Shown here: one piece after another, positions 45,189 to 53,629 of the stretch
Layout of the letters: the number at the start of each line of letters is the position of its first letter
How positions within the stretch are numbered: the stretch's first letter is position 1
Origin: Candidatus Kapaibacterium sp.
GTDB taxonomy: Bacteria; Bacteroidota; Ignavibacteria; Kapaibacteriales; NICIL-2
DNA: 64,000 bases
Assembly (NCBI GenBank): GCA_025055755.1
Contig: JANWWF010000002.1
Location: forward strand, 124,001-188,000
Direction: 5' to 3'
Program-made: the position numbers and the translations under genes
The notes under the pieces: generated by a model
Databases searched by the model: none
The model's input: the letters and a program-made list of their open reading frames with translations, nothing else
Told to the model about the DNA's origin: nothing

Positions 45189-45759
45189 GACCGATTATTG
45201 CTGCAACTGCGAGGATAATTGTAATTGCTATCCCGTAGGTGCGGAAGTATGCTTCAATGGTGCGCCAGTTTTGCCCAAGTTGCATGCCAGCATAGAGCAA
45301 AAGTGTATTCCAGACCAGTGCACTAACACCACACAGGATGGTTGTACGTACTGGTTCCAGGTGTGACATGCCGGCAAATAGCGAAATGACCGATCGTGTT
45401 CCAGATAAAAACCGATTGATGACGATGACGATGTATCCCCACCGCTGAAACCATTGCTCTGCCCGTTCGACTGCCTCGAGCGGAAAGAGCTTCCGCAGTT
45501 GTGACGTCATAAGGCGATCACCAAGCACACGCCCGAGCGTGAACATTGTGAAGAAGCCCGCAGTACTTCCCAGAGTTGCGAAAAGAACTATTACGCCAAA
45601 ATCTGCCGTGCCGATTCCTATCAGTGTCCCAATAAAGACAAGCAGCACATCGCTTGGGGAAGGTGGGAGAATGTTTTCAAGGTATGTCACAGCAAACGCT
45701 GCAACGGCAATCCCCCACGGCGGCAGTTGCTCAAGAATTGCAACAAGGTGATCGAGCAT
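45130..45759 (-). CDS. DedA-family membrane protein
   Basis: DedA proteins are inner-membrane transporters or scramblases; characterised members flip undecaprenyl phosphate or phosphatidylethanolamine. The 209-residue protein (ATG 45759) has the conserved N-terminal TYLENILPPSPSDVLLVFIGTL. It also has the TSQLRKLFPLEAVERAEQWFQRWGYIVIVINRFLSGTRSVISLFAGMSHLEP core, including the G[F/Y]xR(F)xPGxR-like region. Five hydrophobic segments are visible. It is divergent from the XRE-cupin regulator across a 48 bp gap holding a palindrome, and convergent with the TPR lipoprotein. Confidence 0.9.
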   Translation of the reverse strand: MLDHLVAILEQLPPWGIAVAAFAVTYLENILPPSPSDVLLVFIGTLIGIGTADFGVIVLFATLGSTAGFFTMFTLGRVLGDRLMTSQLRKLFPLEAVERAEQWFQRWGYIVIVINRFLSGTRSVISLFAGMSHLEPVRTTILCGVSALVWNTLLLYAGMQLGQNWRTIEAYFRTYGIAITIILAVAAIIGLIVYVFGRIRAARRHRTNQ

Positions 45760-45767
45760 AGCTTTGC

Positions 45768-45780
45768 GTTCAAATTGAAC
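45768..45780. promoter_or_regulatory. Perfect palindrome, candidate operator
   Basis: GTTCAA-A-TTGAAC is a perfect 6+1+6 inverted repeat in the 48 bp gap between dedA and the XRE-cupin regulator gene. Size and location suit binding by a dimeric helix-turn-helix repressor, most simply autoregulation by the adjacent regulator and perhaps control of dedA. Confidence 0.4.
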
Positions 45781-45807
45781 TATCACAAGTTACGGAGAGC
45801 CATAACG

Positions 45808-46404
45808 ATGGATGAAGCAACTCGTCGTATGCAGTGTATTGGTGCAAATCTCCGCGCTTTACGACGCAAAACGGGTAAGACTCTTGAGGAAGTTGCAACA
45901 AAAGCGGGCGTATCAGTCTCACATCTTGCGAACGCAGAGCACGGCAGACGCATGCTTCACGGCGAGCTGTTGCGAAATGTCCTTGTCTTATACGGATATT
46001 CCTTAGCGGTATTTATGTCCCATATCGAAAAGCTCATTCAGCCCTTGAACGAGAACAGAAATAGTGATGCAGTAATTCCTGCCTCCCCGATTCCCCTGAT
46101 GGGCTATCGTCCAGGGCAAGGAGAATTGCATCTGCTTCACCCTGTTTTCTCAGTGGAAGAATCTGCTCACCTATTGCTCATTCTTCCACCTGAACAGGAG
46201 CTTTGGCATTCATACATAGTGCTACCAGCCCGCTGTAGTGTTGGTGTGGCACGCGGGGCACTCTTGATTGAAACACCTCAACGAGAGTTCTTGCTCAATG
46301 AAGGAGAGTATGCAACAATCTTACCACATCAACCGCATCGGTTTCGCAATCATACCCTCGCTGAAGCGCGTGCCTATATTTGGGTAGAAACGGCGTGTAT
46401 CTAA
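45808..46404 (+). CDS. XRE-family regulator with C-terminal cupin domain
   Basis: A 198-residue DNA-binding regulator. ATG 45808 is supported by ACGGAGAG upstream. The helix-turn-helix covers about residues 10-65 (LRALRRKTGKTLEEVATKAGVSVSHLANAEHGRRM). A linker and a cupin domain follow at about 115-195 (VLPARCSVGVARGALLIETPQREFLLNEGEYATILPHQPHRFRNHT). XRE-cupin proteins of the PuuR type sense small metabolites and often control polyamine or amino-acid catabolism. It is one base upstream of a hybrid histidine kinase and two genes upstream of P5C dehydrogenase, which suggests joint regulation. Confidence 0.9.
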   Translation: MDEATRRMQCIGANLRALRRKTGKTLEEVATKAGVSVSHLANAEHGRRMLHGELLRNVLVLYGYSLAVFMSHIEKLIQPLNENRNSDAVIPASPIPLMGYRPGQGELHLLHPVFSVEESAHLLLILPPEQELWHSYIVLPARCSVGVARGALLIETPQREFLLNEGEYATILPHQPHRFRNHTLAEARAYIWVETACI

Positions 46405-46405
46405 G

Positions 46406-48271
46406 ATGAGTAGCACCGGTGAGCATACGACAACTCTTCACATCCTTTGTATCGAGGATCACCCTCTCGACCGCGAGCTAATTAGCCGTCAGCTTCAGCG
46501 TGATGATATATGGGGTGAACTTCGCTTTGCTCTTTCTTTTGCTGGCACATTGGGAGAAGCGGTCATGCTTGCACAAACAACAACAGTGGATGTATGTCTT
46601 GCTGATCTGGTGCTACCAGATAGCCGCGGTATAGAAACTGTTCACGTACTTCGCCGTGTGCTTCCCACTGCTGCTATTGTCGTTATCACTGCGGACACTG
46701 ATCCACTGACTTTGCGCCAAGCAGTGTATGCAAATGTGCAGGGGTACTTAGTTAAGGGGGAATATGCCTCAGGAGCGTTAGCTCGAACAATCATTGCAGC
46801 GTGGGAACGAGCACGCTTAGAACAGCGTCTGGCGGAAACGTCGGACAAGCTCCGCCGTTTGCAAGAGCAGTATCGTGCATTGCTTGAGTTTCTTCCCGAT
46901 GGCGTCATTATGACGGACTCTCATGCTCGTATCCTTTACCTTAATCCTGCTGCCCAGGAATTACTGGGTCGTTCCAGCGGAGAGCTTCTTGGAGAAGAAT
47001 TGGTTGGACTCCCCTCAAGCATTGAGCAGCCAATAGAAGTTGTAATAGCCCATCGAGCTGGAAAGCTCCGCTCTGCACTTGTCCACTGCCAACATGCAGC
47101 AGTAGATGGGCAGGCAGTGGTTTTTTACTTTCTCCGCGATATCACCGAGCAACGTACTTATGAGCAACAACGGCGTCACCGTGAACGGATCGAGCTGTTA
47201 GGAATGTTGGCAAGTGGTGTTGCACACGACATCAACAACTTACTCTCCCCGATCATGCTCGGGGTGCAAACATTGCTCCGTGGAGCAAACGATGACCGCC
47301 AGCGCCGTGTCCTTACGATGATCGAAGAATCTGCCAGGCGAGGTGCAGAGCTTATTCGACAGGTACTGAGCTATGCGCGTGCTCAAGACACGCAACGACA
47401 ACTCATTGCCCCGTATGATGTGATTGCAGAAGAGGAACCCTATTGGCACAGTCTTTTGCCAGCCTCAATCACGTTAGACGTGCGTGGTGTTGATCGCTTG
47501 GCTCCCGCATTTTATGGTGATCGCCTTCAGGTAAAGCAAGCACTAACTCACTTGGTCACTAATGCGAAAGAAGCAATTGGCAATGCTCCGGGTACGATTC
47601 GTATTGCCGCCTACGCAACATCGCGGAATGATCCGCGTCTGGCTTCCAAAGGTATTGCAGATGATTCATTCGTTGTGTTTGATGTAAGCGACACCGGCTG
47701 TGGCATTCCAGAAGATCTTCGCCACCGCATCTTCGAACCATTTTTCACCACAAAATCTGGAGCAAGTGGTTTGGGGCTATACACCGTACTTACCATTGTC
47801 AAGCGCCATCATGGAGTTATCCACGTTGATAGTCGTGTTGGGGAGGGAACAACAGTAAGCATCTTTTTCCCTCTTGTCGAAGATAGTACAGAACATCGGG
47901 GTGTTGTGCTCTTGCTCATACCAAGCGCAACGATGCGACAATTAGTTCGATCGACGCTCGAAGCAGAGGGGTTCCGTATCCTCGAGGCAAGTTCTCCTGC
48001 TGAGGTGCTAAGTGTCTTTGTTGCTGCCTCCTCTTCGGTAGAGATCGTCATAGCCGATGATGACCCGAGTGTTCCTGGCTGTCTTGAAAAGCTTGGTGCA
48101 ATCCGTCAACTTAAACCCAGTGTGCGGATTGTCTTATTGTGCTCTTTGCTTGCCCAGGGAGCGCTGCGACAGCTGGAAGGGAATGTTGTTGATCGCTTTA
48201 TAGCAAAGCCTTTTACTGATCAAATGCTCCTGGATGCTGTTGCTGGATTGAATTGTGCTCCAGGAGGATAA
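46406..48271 (+). CDS. Hybrid histidine kinase: REC-PAS-HisKA-HATPase-REC
   Basis: A 621-residue soluble two-component protein with no membrane span. The N-terminal receiver (residues 10-130) has the acidic pair CIEDHP, the phospho-acceptor Asp in CLADLVLP, a Thr in VVITAD and Lys in GYLVKGE. A PAS domain (about 150-250) follows. The HisKA H-box has His274 in ASGVAHDINNLLSPI, and the ATPase domain has VTNAKEAIGNA, DTGCGIPEDL and GLGLYTV. The C-terminal receiver (about 500-615) lacks the acidic pair (LLIPSATMR) although DDD and AKPF are present, so it looks degenerate. It is between the cupin regulator and pruA, with no DNA-binding response regulator beside it. Confidence 0.92.
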   Translation: MSSTGEHTTTLHILCIEDHPLDRELISRQLQRDDIWGELRFALSFAGTLGEAVMLAQTTTVDVCLADLVLPDSRGIETVHVLRRVLPTAAIVVITADTDPLTLRQAVYANVQGYLVKGEYASGALARTIIAAWERARLEQRLAETSDKLRRLQEQYRALLEFLPDGVIMTDSHARILYLNPAAQELLGRSSGELLGEELVGLPSSIEQPIEVVIAHRAGKLRSALVHCQHAAVDGQAVVFYFLRDITEQRTYEQQRRHRERIELLGMLASGVAHDINNLLSPIMLGVQTLLRGANDDRQRRVLTMIEESARRGAELIRQVLSYARAQDTQRQLIAPYDVIAEEEPYWHSLLPASITLDVRGVDRLAPAFYGDRLQVKQALTHLVTNAKEAIGNAPGTIRIAAYATSRNDPRLASKGIADDSFVVFDVSDTGCGIPEDLRHRIFEPFFTTKSGASGLGLYTVLTIVKRHHGVIHVDSRVGEGTTVSIFFPLVEDSTEHRGVVLLLIPSATMRQLVRSTLEAEGFRILEASSPAEVLSVFVAASSSVEIVIADDDPSVPGCLEKLGAIRQLKPSVRIVLLCSLLAQGALRQLEGNVVDRFIAKPFTDQMLLDAVAGLNCAPGG

Positions 48272-48309
48272 CTGTAACTTTGCGATATGTTGTACGTTCT
48301 TTCTTGCAC

Positions 48310-49860
48310 ATGAAAGAGTTTCGGAATGAACCTGTTCTTGACTTTTCGAATCTGAAAAATATTCGCGCACAACGTGCAGCGATAGAAGATGTTCGCAAGC
48401 GCTTTGGCAAGGAGTATCCCAACATCATTGGTGGAAAGAAAGTTTTCACTGAAGAGAAAACCATTTCTCGCAATCCTGCCAGACCCAGTGAAGTTGTCGG
48501 TATTTTCCAAAAAGGCGGGAAAGAACACGCAGAACAAGCGATTGCAGCAGCGTTGAAGGCATTTGAGTCGTGGAAAAATGTGCCCGCAAAGCAGCGTGCA
48601 CAGTTCCTCTTCAAAGCTGCAAAGGAAATACGCCGTCGCCGACTCGAAATCAATGCATGGATGATAAGCGAAGTAGGAAAAAACTACGCAGAGGCGGATG
48701 CGGATACCTGCGAAGCAATCGACTTTTTAGAATTTTACGGGCGGGAGATGCTTCGTTATGCACAGCCGCAACCGGTGACACCTGTGCCGAATGAAGTAAA
48801 TGAGTTGTTCTACATCCCTCTCGGTGTAGGCGTAATCTTGCCGCCGTGGAATTTTCCTTTCGCCATCTTGGTTGGGATGACAAGTGCTGCGATAGTAACA
48901 GGAAACACTGTTGTCCTAAAGCCATCAAGTGATGCTCCAATGATGGGGTGGATATTCGCAGACATCATGCGTTCGGTAGGGTTACCACCAGGGGTACTGA
49001 ATTACCTTGTTGCAAGCGGAGCAGAGGCAGGTGATTATTTGGTTGCTCATCCGAAAACGCGCTTCATTGCTTTTACTGGTTCGATGGAAGTGGGTCTTCA
49101 CATCAACGAACTGGCAGCAAAGCCGCAGCCCGGGCAAATCTGGATCAAGCGAGTCATTGCTGAAATGGGAGGTAAGGATGCAATCATCGTTGATAGCGAA
49201 GCTGATTTAGATGCGGCGGTGCAAGGTGTAATCATTTCTGCTTTTGGATTTCAAGGGCAAAAGTGCTCCGCGTGTTCCCGAGCAATTGTGGACCGCAAAG
49301 TGTATAAAGAGTTCGTTGCTAAACTCCGCGAGGCAGTAGCGGCTCTCCACGTCGGTCCGCCTGAGGATAACTATCCTGTTGGTCCAGTGGTCAACGAGCG
49401 TCAGAAGAATTCTATCCTCCAGTACATTGAGATTGGTAAACAGGAAGGTAAATTGCTCATTGGGGGTAACGCAATCGAAGATGAAAGTGGTGGCTACTAT
49501 ATTGAGCCGACGGTTTTCATTGATGTTAAGCCTACTGCTCGGATAGCGCAAGAGGAGATTTTCGGTCCGGTACTTGCTGTCATCAAGGCACGGGATTTCG
49601 ACGATGCTCTTCGTATTGCTAACAGCACTATTTACGGACTGACCGGGTCAGTTTATTCGCAGAACCGTGCAAAGCTTGAACGCGCCCGACAGGAGTTTCA
49701 TGTGGGGAATCTTTATTTCAATCGCAAATGCACTGGTGCCTTAGTAGGAGGGCATCCATTTGGCGGATTTAATATGAGTGGGACTGACTCAAAAGCAGGT
49801 GGACGGGACTACTTGCTGCTGTTCTTGCAGGCAAAGAGTGTTTCCCGTAAGGTGAGCTGA
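48310..49860 (+). CDS. pruA: L-glutamate gamma-semialdehyde (P5C) dehydrogenase
   Basis: This NAD(P)-dependent aldehyde dehydrogenase oxidises glutamate semialdehyde from proline (or arginine/ornithine) breakdown to glutamate. The 516-residue monofunctional protein has PWNFPFAILVGMTSAAIVTGNTVVLKPSS, the general-base Glu in IAEMGGKDAIIV and the catalytic Cys in FQGQKCSACSRAIV. It also has EEIFGPVLAVIKA and the C-terminal GHPFGGFNMSGTDSKAGG. ATG 48310 fits the family start; the ORF-track start overlaps the kinase gene. The RocA/PruA-type identity is stronger than general ALDH membership. Proline dehydrogenase is not in the window. Confidence 0.93.
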   Translation: MKEFRNEPVLDFSNLKNIRAQRAAIEDVRKRFGKEYPNIIGGKKVFTEEKTISRNPARPSEVVGIFQKGGKEHAEQAIAAALKAFESWKNVPAKQRAQFLFKAAKEIRRRRLEINAWMISEVGKNYAEADADTCEAIDFLEFYGREMLRYAQPQPVTPVPNEVNELFYIPLGVGVILPPWNFPFAILVGMTSAAIVTGNTVVLKPSSDAPMMGWIFADIMRSVGLPPGVLNYLVASGAEAGDYLVAHPKTRFIAFTGSMEVGLHINELAAKPQPGQIWIKRVIAEMGGKDAIIVDSEADLDAAVQGVIISAFGFQGQKCSACSRAIVDRKVYKEFVAKLREAVAALHVGPPEDNYPVGPVVNERQKNSILQYIEIGKQEGKLLIGGNAIEDESGGYYIEPTVFIDVKPTARIAQEEIFGPVLAVIKARDFDDALRIANSTIYGLTGSVYSQNRAKLERARQEFHVGNLYFNRKCTGALVGGHPFGGFNMSGTDSKAGGRDYLLLFLQAKSVSRKVS

Positions 49861-49862
49861 TG

Positions 49863-50609
49863 TTACATATCGGAGGCAACCCACAACCGAACAGTAGTTC
49901 CAGGAGGCACTCGGCTTCCGGCAGCAGGCTCCTGGCGAAGGACAGTTCCAGGGACGAATGTCCCGTCGTATTGCAGTATCACCTCGCCTAACTGCAGTTG
50001 AGCTTGCTCGAGAAGTTCTTGTGCTTCCTGCTGACTGCGTCGAATGAGGTCCGGTACTGTTACAATTTGTGCCGTATCTTGGCACAGGGTAAGATGGATA
50101 GGTGTCCCAGTACGGACGAGGGCTCCTGCTGGTGGGCTTTGGTCAATGATCCCACTACTGGTTATTGGGGTACACGGTGTCACTTGGACACGGCCAATCT
50201 GCAAACCTTCGCGCAACAATGCTATCTGCGCATCACGCAGAGACATGCCGAGTACTGACGGAATGCGAACTGTTTCTTCTCCACGGCTGACGACCAAATA
50301 CACGCGCCGACCCTGCCGCACCGTTGCCCCTGGATATGGCGACTGAAGTACAACACGCCCAGCTGCATACACTGAATCGTATTGATGCTGGATGTCGTGA
50401 ACACGCAGCTTGTACTGTTCGAGTATTTTCACAGCCTGTTCTTGTGGCATGCCAATAACGTTCGGCATAACGACAGTTTCTCTACTGTGCACGATAAGCG
50501 GAACAATAACCTGATCAAGAAGGATAATCAGGCATATCACTCCAGCTCCTCCGCCGAGCACCACGCGCCATTTGCGATCACGGATCAATGTCTGAAAAAA
50601 CTGTCTCAT
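49863..50609 (-). CDS. Membrane-anchored triple PASTA-domain protein without kinase
   Basis: A 248-residue protein with a short basic cytoplasmic end, one membrane helix at about residues 16-37 (VVLGGGAGVICLIILLDQVI) and three PASTA domains in the periplasm. They begin VVMPNVIGMPQEQAVKILEQ, VRIPSVLGMSLRDAQIALL and VTVPDLIRRSQQEAQELLEQ, each ending in a PxxGxxVxxG pattern. PASTA domains bind peptidoglycan fragments and usually belong to Ser/Thr kinases or PBPs, but no catalytic domain is present here. ATG 50609 is preferred over the ORF-track start, which would overlap the divergent gene. Its stop lies two bases from that of pruA. Confidence 0.9.
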   Translation of the reverse strand: MRQFFQTLIRDRKWRVVLGGGAGVICLIILLDQVIVPLIVHSRETVVMPNVIGMPQEQAVKILEQYKLRVHDIQHQYDSVYAAGRVVLQSPYPGATVRQGRRVYLVVSRGEETVRIPSVLGMSLRDAQIALLREGLQIGRVQVTPCTPITSSGIIDQSPPAGALVRTGTPIHLTLCQDTAQIVTVPDLIRRSQQEAQELLEQAQLQLGEVILQYDGTFVPGTVLRQEPAAGSRVPPGTTVRLWVASDM

Positions 50610-50636
50610 CGCATGATGTTTGGTAGAAAATGCACG

Positions 50637-50644
50637 CAAACATA
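50637..50644 (-). promoter_or_regulatory. Candidate -7 box (TAnnTTTG) for the PASTA gene
   Basis: TATGTTTG on the minus strand lies 27 bp upstream of the PASTA-protein start in a 42 bp divergent gap. It matches the Bacteroidetes -7 consensus, but no -33 TTG is present. Confidence 0.32.
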
Positions 50645-50651
50645 GCATCGA

Positions 50652-51812
50652 ATGTCCATGCCTGAAGCACAGCATTACTTCATCATAGCACTTGCTGCAA
50701 CAATCTTACTCTGCGGATTACTTGGCTGGGCAGTGTTCATCCTATGGACGAAAGGCATGCGATGGGAAAGATATGGCGCTGCAGGAGTGAGTATTGCTGG
50801 TATCGCAATTGTATGCTTATGGCTCCTTTTCTACAAGCAACTGCAACTGGAAGGTGCACGGCAATTTTGGATAATACTGTGGAGCTGCAGTGCGGCAGGG
50901 TTAGGGTGGCTTGGTATGCGAGCGCTGAGCCTCCAGTTATTTCCTCCGAATAGAACCTCTGCCGATGCTGGACGCCGAGCATTTATCGAGCAAGGTGTGG
51001 CTGCGGCAGCAGGAGTAGTACTTGCAGGGCAAGTTGCAGCGTATGATCCTGCCGATGTCGTCGTTGAGCATCATCAGGTAGAAATGCCCCATCTACCGCG
51101 AACCGCAGATGGAATTACTATTGCTGTTTTGAGCGATATCCATGCAGGACCATTCATTGAACCACGGCACGTTGAATACTATGTACAGCTGATTCGCCGC
51201 AGGCGACCTGATGTGATTCTCTTGCCAGGCGACTTTATCACATCGCATGCCGAAGAATTTGTGCCGTTTTATAAGGCAATTAGGCAGCTACAGGCGCCAT
51301 ATGGGGTTCTTGCGGTATTAGGAAACCATGATTATTTCAACAGCTCTGCACCCTTGCTCCGACAAATGCTGGAATCAAGTGGGGTGCAGGTGTTGGAGCA
51401 TGCCATGATCGAAATCGAAGGTGTTCAGTTTATCGGTATCAGCGATTACTATCGCCACATCGTGCACGACCGTGGAAAACACCAATCCCATCAATCACTT
51501 CTGCACCAATTATCATGTGCTAAATGCCCGGTTGTAATGGTGCATCGTCCGTTTGTCTTTGATGCGCTTGCGGAACTCCATCGGCAGGTTTTAGTCATTG
51601 CCGGGCATACGCATGGAGGACAAATTGTTGCATCCGTAGGGAGCAGCCGATGGGCAATAACTCAGCTTTTTTCACGATATACCAGTGGATGGTATGCCAG
51701 TGGTTCAGCACGAATGTACGTGACTCGTGGAGTAGGCACAATTGGTGTTCCACTTCGCATTGGCGCACCACCAGAGATTACCGTAATTACTTTGCGGAGA
51801 GCCTATGCTTGA
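50652..51812 (+). CDS. YkuE-like membrane metallophosphoesterase
   Basis: A 386-residue protein with three or four N-terminal membrane helices (to about residue 95). A short RRAFIEQGVAAAAG segment like the one often seen before this domain comes next, then a calcineurin-like phosphoesterase domain. Metal-binding motifs are in order: SDIHAGP, LPGDFI, LGNHDYF, VMVHRP and AGHTHGGQ, with a C-terminal RGVGTIGVPLRIGAPPEI. Members are predicted to act on phospholipid- or lipid-linked phosphate outside the membrane; B. subtilis YkuE is related. Two in-frame ATG codons (50652, 50658) are possible starts. It overlaps nrnA by 8 bp. Confidence 0.88.
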   Translation: MSMPEAQHYFIIALAATILLCGLLGWAVFILWTKGMRWERYGAAGVSIAGIAIVCLWLLFYKQLQLEGARQFWIILWSCSAAGLGWLGMRALSLQLFPPNRTSADAGRRAFIEQGVAAAAGVVLAGQVAAYDPADVVVEHHQVEMPHLPRTADGITIAVLSDIHAGPFIEPRHVEYYVQLIRRRRPDVILLPGDFITSHAEEFVPFYKAIRQLQAPYGVLAVLGNHDYFNSSAPLLRQMLESSGVQVLEHAMIEIEGVQFIGISDYYRHIVHDRGKHQSHQSLLHQLSCAKCPVVMVHRPFVFDALAELHRQVLVIAGHTHGGQIVASVGSSRWAITQLFSRYTSGWYASGSARMYVTRGVGTIGVPLRIGAPPEITVITLRRAYA

Positions 51813-52833
51813 GGATGAATTTCAGCAGTATGCTCTGTCAGCCCGGGCAATTGCACACGTTCTACAGAAAAGCCAGCGAATTATTCTTACTACTCATGTG
51901 CGGCCAGATGGAGACGCCATTGGTTCGCTCCTTGGGCTGGGCAATGCTTTGCGGAATATTGGTAAGCAACCGCGGTTGATTATCCCATCGAATGTTCCCG
52001 CCTTCCTACAGTTTCTACCGGGAAGTGAATCGATCGAGGTGTATAATTCGCTTGCACACGACAATGCTATTGCCACAGCTGATGTTATTGTTTTCCTCGA
52101 TTTCAATGCAGTGAACCGGCTTGATACGATGCGTCCAATTGTTTCCAGTTCGCGAGCCCAACGGGTATTAATTGACCATCACCTCGAACCCGAAGAAGGC
52201 TTTATTGCTATGCTTCATGACACGGAGGTTGCCTCCACCGCAGAGTTAACCTTTGCACTTATTCTCTTGGAATATCCTGCCGCCCTACAGTCAAACGTTG
52301 CAATTCCTCTCTACACCGGGGTGCTTACCGATACGGGGAGTTTCCGATTTCCTCGAGTGACTGCTCGAACGCATCGGATGGTGGCAGTTTTCCTGGAGCA
52401 TGGGGTACAACCACACTGTATCTACGAGGCAATCTATGACACAAACTCACCGGTGCGTCTCCGCCTTATGGGAGAGGTACTGCGAGGTCTTGAGATTGAG
52501 TGCGGTGGGCAATGCGCTATCCTCTCCTTGCGGCGCCAGCAAATTCTTGCATACGGGGCAACCGAGGATGATACGGAAGGATTTGTTCAATATACGCTCA
52601 CGATACCGGGGGTACAGGTTGGTGTTTTTCTCAGCGAAATGATGGCGCAAGATGCAGTAAAGGTTTCTCTCCGTTCAAAAGGTAATGTTAGTGTGCAGCG
52701 TATCGCTGAGCAATTTGGTGGAGGAGGGCATCTTAATGCAGCGGGCGTTACAATAGCCTCTATACCGCTTGATCGCGTCAAGAAAGAGATTGTAGCAGCA
52801 ATCGAGCAGCAGTTAAAGGGCAACTCGGAATAG
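51805..52833 (+). CDS. nrnA: DHH-family phosphoesterase NrnA-like (nanoRNase / pAp phosphatase)
   Basis: NrnA degrades short oligoribonucleotides and dephosphorylates pAp. The 342-residue protein has the DHH domain motifs TTHVRPDGDAIGSLLGL, VIVFLDFNAVNRL and LIDHHLEP. The DHHA1 domain ends with the substrate-binding GGGGHLNAAGVTI. All metal ligands appear present. It overlaps the phosphoesterase gene by 8 bp and converges on motA with a 13 bp gap. Confidence 0.93.
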   Translation: MLEDEFQQYALSARAIAHVLQKSQRIILTTHVRPDGDAIGSLLGLGNALRNIGKQPRLIIPSNVPAFLQFLPGSESIEVYNSLAHDNAIATADVIVFLDFNAVNRLDTMRPIVSSSRAQRVLIDHHLEPEEGFIAMLHDTEVASTAELTFALILLEYPAALQSNVAIPLYTGVLTDTGSFRFPRVTARTHRMVAVFLEHGVQPHCIYEAIYDTNSPVRLRLMGEVLRGLEIECGGQCAILSLRRQQILAYGATEDDTEGFVQYTLTIPGVQVGVFLSEMMAQDAVKVSLRSKGNVSVQRIAEQFGGGGHLNAAGVTIASIPLDRVKKEIVAAIEQQLKGNSE

Positions 52834-52846
52834 GACCTGTCGCCCT

Positions 52847-53629
52847 TCAATCAGCATGCTGACGAAGGATCGCGCTTCGTTCAGAGGGGGAAAGAAGCAT
52901 TGCAATTTGATAACGGGTCATAAGCGGTGACATTCCGCGTGCAATTGCGGTGGCTGCTTCGATATGAAGCAAGTCACGTTGCTGTTGGTTGAAGAGAACT
53001 TTCTCTAACCGCTGGGCAATTGGGAGCCAAAGAAAATTTGCTGTTATTAATCCCCACAAAGTTGCGCTGAATGCAAAACCAATCCGCTGCAGAAGAATCG
53101 CAGGACTGTCTCCTCCGTTGGCTAATGCGGATGCCAGTCCAATGACTGTTCCGATTAGCCCCATGGTCGGGGCATAGCCAGCAAGCCGTCGGTAATAAGA
53201 AATCACCTGCTGAGTACGCATATACTGCGCTTGTACCATCTTACGAGCAAGTCGTTCGATCGAGTCGGCATCTAATCCATCGGAACAGAGCTGTACAATT
53301 GCAGCAGCAGTTGCATCTGGGGCTGTCTTTTCCACTCCATTGAGTGCGAGGATACCATCTTTCCGCCACTGGAGGTTCACGTTGAACCACCATTCGACTA
53401 ATGGAGCAAACGCTTGAGGAGACCCCGCCAGCAGCCGGAGTGAACGAAGTGCATCCGTAATTGTCCCGAACTCAGTTCCTGCAGATGCTGCGATCCAGGA
53501 ACCGATAAGCACGATTGCGATTGCTTCATAATTCCATAGAAATGCAAATGTCCCCGTTGCGTGTACCGTTATACTAAGTACAAATGCAATGCCACCACCG
53601 AGCAAGAGAGGAGTGGACAGACGGGTCAT
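52847..53629 (-). CDS. motA: Flagellar motor stator protein MotA
   Basis: MotA forms the ion-conducting stator with MotB and pushes the rotor. The 260-residue protein has two helices near the N-terminus (LLLGGGIAFVLSITVHATG and EAIAIVLIGSWIAASAG), then a long cytoplasmic loop with charged helices. Helices 3 and 4 hold the signature YAPTMGLIGTVIGLASALA and GFAFSATLWGLITANFLWLPIA. The Pro-containing patterns agree with MotA rather than ExbB/TolQ, and it overlaps flgL by ATGA, confirming a flagellar role. No motB follows: the next gene, nrnA, runs the other way. Confidence 0.85.
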   Translation of the reverse strand: MTRLSTPLLLGGGIAFVLSITVHATGTFAFLWNYEAIAIVLIGSWIAASAGTEFGTITDALRSLRLLAGSPQAFAPLVEWWFNVNLQWRKDGILALNGVEKTAPDATAAAIVQLCSDGLDADSIERLARKMVQAQYMRTQQVISYYRRLAGYAPTMGLIGTVIGLASALANGGDSPAILLQRIGFAFSATLWGLITANFLWLPIAQRLEKVLFNQQQRDLLHIEAATAIARGMSPLMTRYQIAMLLSPSERSAILRQHAD

